A stretch of 7,207 nt of DNA from Bacillota bacterium. Lineage in GTDB: Bacteria > Bacillota > Clostridia > Acetivibrionales > DSM-1351. Each line of letters starts with the position of its first letter. The first letter of the stretch is position 1. The position numbers were made by a program, and so were the translations under genes. The notes beneath the pieces are model-generated. The model was given only the letters and a program-made list of their open reading frames with translations, did not search any database and was not told the DNA's origin. The stretch covers positions 1-7,207 of the forward strand of contig JAEWZA010000354.1 in assembly GCA_023395575.1 (NCBI GenBank). Reading direction: 5' to 3'. Below are positions 6,011-7,207 of the stretch, piece by piece.

Positions 6011-6111
6011 TTTGGAAAAATAGAATACTATTTTTATTATCGCTTTGTCTAGTATTATCAAGCAAAGCTGCTCATAGTATTGAAACAAAATCTTCGGTTA
6101 GTCGTTCCAAA
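6011..6111 (+). other. possible structured 3' region of the pheST transcript
   Basis: After the pheT stop, three pairs of complementary segments are nested: TTTGGAA/TTCCAAA (6011-6017, 6105-6111), AATACTAT/ATAGTATT (6024-6031, 6074-6081) and GCTTTG/CAAAGC (6042-6047, 6063-6068). A competing local hairpin AAAAATAG/CTATTTTT (6016-6023, 6028-6035) is also possible. No reading frame of note is present. It could be a 3' UTR fold or a chance product of A+T richness. Confidence 0.35.
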
Positions 6112-6121
6112 TAACTATATA

Positions 6122-6167
6122 AAAACCTCCAAGTTGATGTTAAATAAATACATCATTTGGAGGTTTT
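6122..6167. terminator. bidirectional terminator between pheT and the surface-protein gene
   Basis: AAAACCTCCAA (6122-6132) pairs with TTGGAGGTTTT (6157-6167). The stem continues with TGATGT (6135-6140) against ACATCA (6150-6155) around a small internal mismatch, with a nine-base loop. The arms supply T-runs on both strands, TTTT on plus and TTTTT on minus. It lies 114 bases after the pheT stop and 53 bases past the stop of the minus-strand gene, so it can serve both. Confidence 0.88.
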
Positions 6168-6219
6168 AAGTTATTAGCAATTAACTACAATAGGCTCAAA
6201 GATTATACTTTCAAAAAGC

Positions 6220-7207
6220 TTATCTTACTGACCAAGCTTTGTTTGATAAAAATATATTATCTGAATAATCAATAATATTATATACCTGCCTTACTGTAGT
6301 TCTTGCTGGAGTATTGTCTGAATTAGCTTTTATAGATAATACTACTTCACTATTACTTACGCCATTTGAAATAGCTGTTACAGTATATCCCTCAACAACA
6401 AAGGTCAGAACAGAAAGAGTATAATAAGGAATTGGTTCACTGTAGGCTATAGTTATTGTTCCCGTTGTATCTTTTGGTACTTTACCATCAACTATAGCAG
6501 ATAAAATATCACCTGATAAAATAACCTTTTCTACAGGATCTGTTAAGTCATCAGAATCATGGTCATAGGTGATAACTTCAGGAGCAACCTTATCCTTAAT
6601 GAAAATAGCTTGTAACGGAGACAATTTAGTTCCTAAAACAGATTTTGAATAGCATTCTTCTTTGGTAACTGCTGATACAACAGAACCGTTGTACCTACCG
6701 TCAGTACTCAGTTCTTGATTAAGAACCATTACTACTTCTGTATTATAATCATAGTTAAGTACTATTGATTCTATATATGCAGGCACTATTGCACTCCCAG
6801 TAACTCCGATAAAAGATATATCGTTATTAGCGAATGTAGCCAGATTAGTGTTAAAAGTAACCTTTACCTTGTTTTTTGCTATTAAATCTAGGGAATTTAC
6901 CATAACCGTTTCTTCATTTATAGGATATAAATAAATAGGCACGATTGAGCCATGCAAACTTTTTTCTGATAAATCTTTAATAGGTGATACCATGACGTTA
7001 GGAGAAGCTACCGTTTTAGAAATATCAATTATAACCGAACTGTCAGATAATTTAGAAACTGTATCATCAGTTCCCAAAGGAGCATAAATTGCACCAGGAG
7101 TTGTAGCAACTTTGTAGCTGGATTTATCAAGCATCTGGGCTTCATTCATTGGTTCACTGAAATATATTATAATTTTGCTTTCGCCATTTATAGTACAGTA
7201 TTTATTT
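6220..7207 (-). CDS. C-terminal part of a secreted/surface protein with Ig-like modules (partial)
   Basis: The frame is open from the window edge to the TAA at 6222-6220, giving 328 visible residues. The ATG at 7149 is internal: the 19 codons before it are open and encode KIIIYFSEP, the first strand of a repeat unit, so the true start lies beyond the window. At least three related beta-sandwich modules are visible, each with a core strand of the form hydrophobic-F/Y-S/N-x-P/L: IIIYFSEPMN (12-21), VKVTFNTNL (114-122) and ITIAYSEPI (251-259). A DKVAPEV linker (205-211) and an Asp-rich DHDSDDLTD (215-223) precede the last one. This resembles bacterial Ig-like/SwmB-type repeats of S-layer and cell-surface proteins. 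No membrane segment, LPxTG or SLH domain is present in the visible part; any signal peptide or SLH domain would be in the missing N-terminal part. Surface location is inferred from the module type. Ligand unknown. Confidence 0.75.
   Translation of the reverse strand, partial: NKYCTINGESKIIIYFSEPMNEAQMLDKSSYKVATTPGAIYAPLGTDDTVSKLSDSSVIIDISKTVASPNVMVSPIKDLSEKSLHGSIVPIYLYPINEETVMVNSLDLIAKNKVKVTFNTNLATFANNDISFIGVTGSAIVPAYIESIVLNYDYNTEVVMVLNQELSTDGRYNGSVVSAVTKEECYSKSVLGTKLSPLQAIFIKDKVAPEVITYDHDSDDLTDPVEKVILSGDILSAIVDGKVPKDTTGTITIAYSEPIPYYTLSVLTFVVEGYTVTAISNGVSNSEVVLSIKANSDNTPARTTVRQVYNIIDYSDNIFLSNKAWSVR

Overview
The window looks like a low-GC, spore-forming Clostridia chromosome. Three things support this: strong A+T bias, a Tlp-type small acid-soluble spore protein, and a T-box riboswitch in front of a pheS-pheT pair. 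A Ruminiclostridium or Clostridium cluster III relative is a reasonable guess, but the sequence alone does not fix the genus.

Layout. (1) 1-470: a small plus-strand spore-protein gene (tlp). Its Shine-Dalgarno is separated from the likely start codon by a perfect hairpin. (2) 423-1654: a minus-strand pair, a VanZ-like membrane protein followed 51 bases later by a 145-residue secreted protein of unknown function, closed by a long perfect-stem terminator that also faces tlp. (3) 1695-2582: an unusually long leader. It has a strong promoter with an extended -10, a T-box riboswitch with a UUC (Phe) specifier, an array of small AGTAAA/TTTACT hairpins inside the T-box, the attenuator, and then 266 more bases before the first gene. 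(4) 2583-6008: pheS and pheT, the two subunits of phenylalanyl-tRNA synthetase, 12 bases apart and starting with GTG and TTG. (5) 6009-6219: a possibly structured 3' region and a bidirectional terminator. (6) 6220-7207: the C-terminal part of a minus-strand surface or secreted protein with Ig-like modules; its reading frame runs off the window end.

How it works together. The pheST operon is probably controlled by tRNA-Phe charging. Uncharged tRNA-Phe pairs with the UUC specifier and with the UGGU bulge of the antiterminator, so transcription passes the 2278-2316 terminator only when Phe-tRNA runs short. The flanking genes are functionally unrelated and lie in separate transcription units, bounded by terminators at 423-470 and 6122-6167.

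The most unusual features are regulatory: the hairpin that bridges SD and start in tlp, the expanded T-box leader with its hairpin array, and the long leader after the attenuator with a short SD-preceded reading frame. The unknown secreted protein paired with a VanZ-like protein is the best candidate for an uncharacterised gene system.
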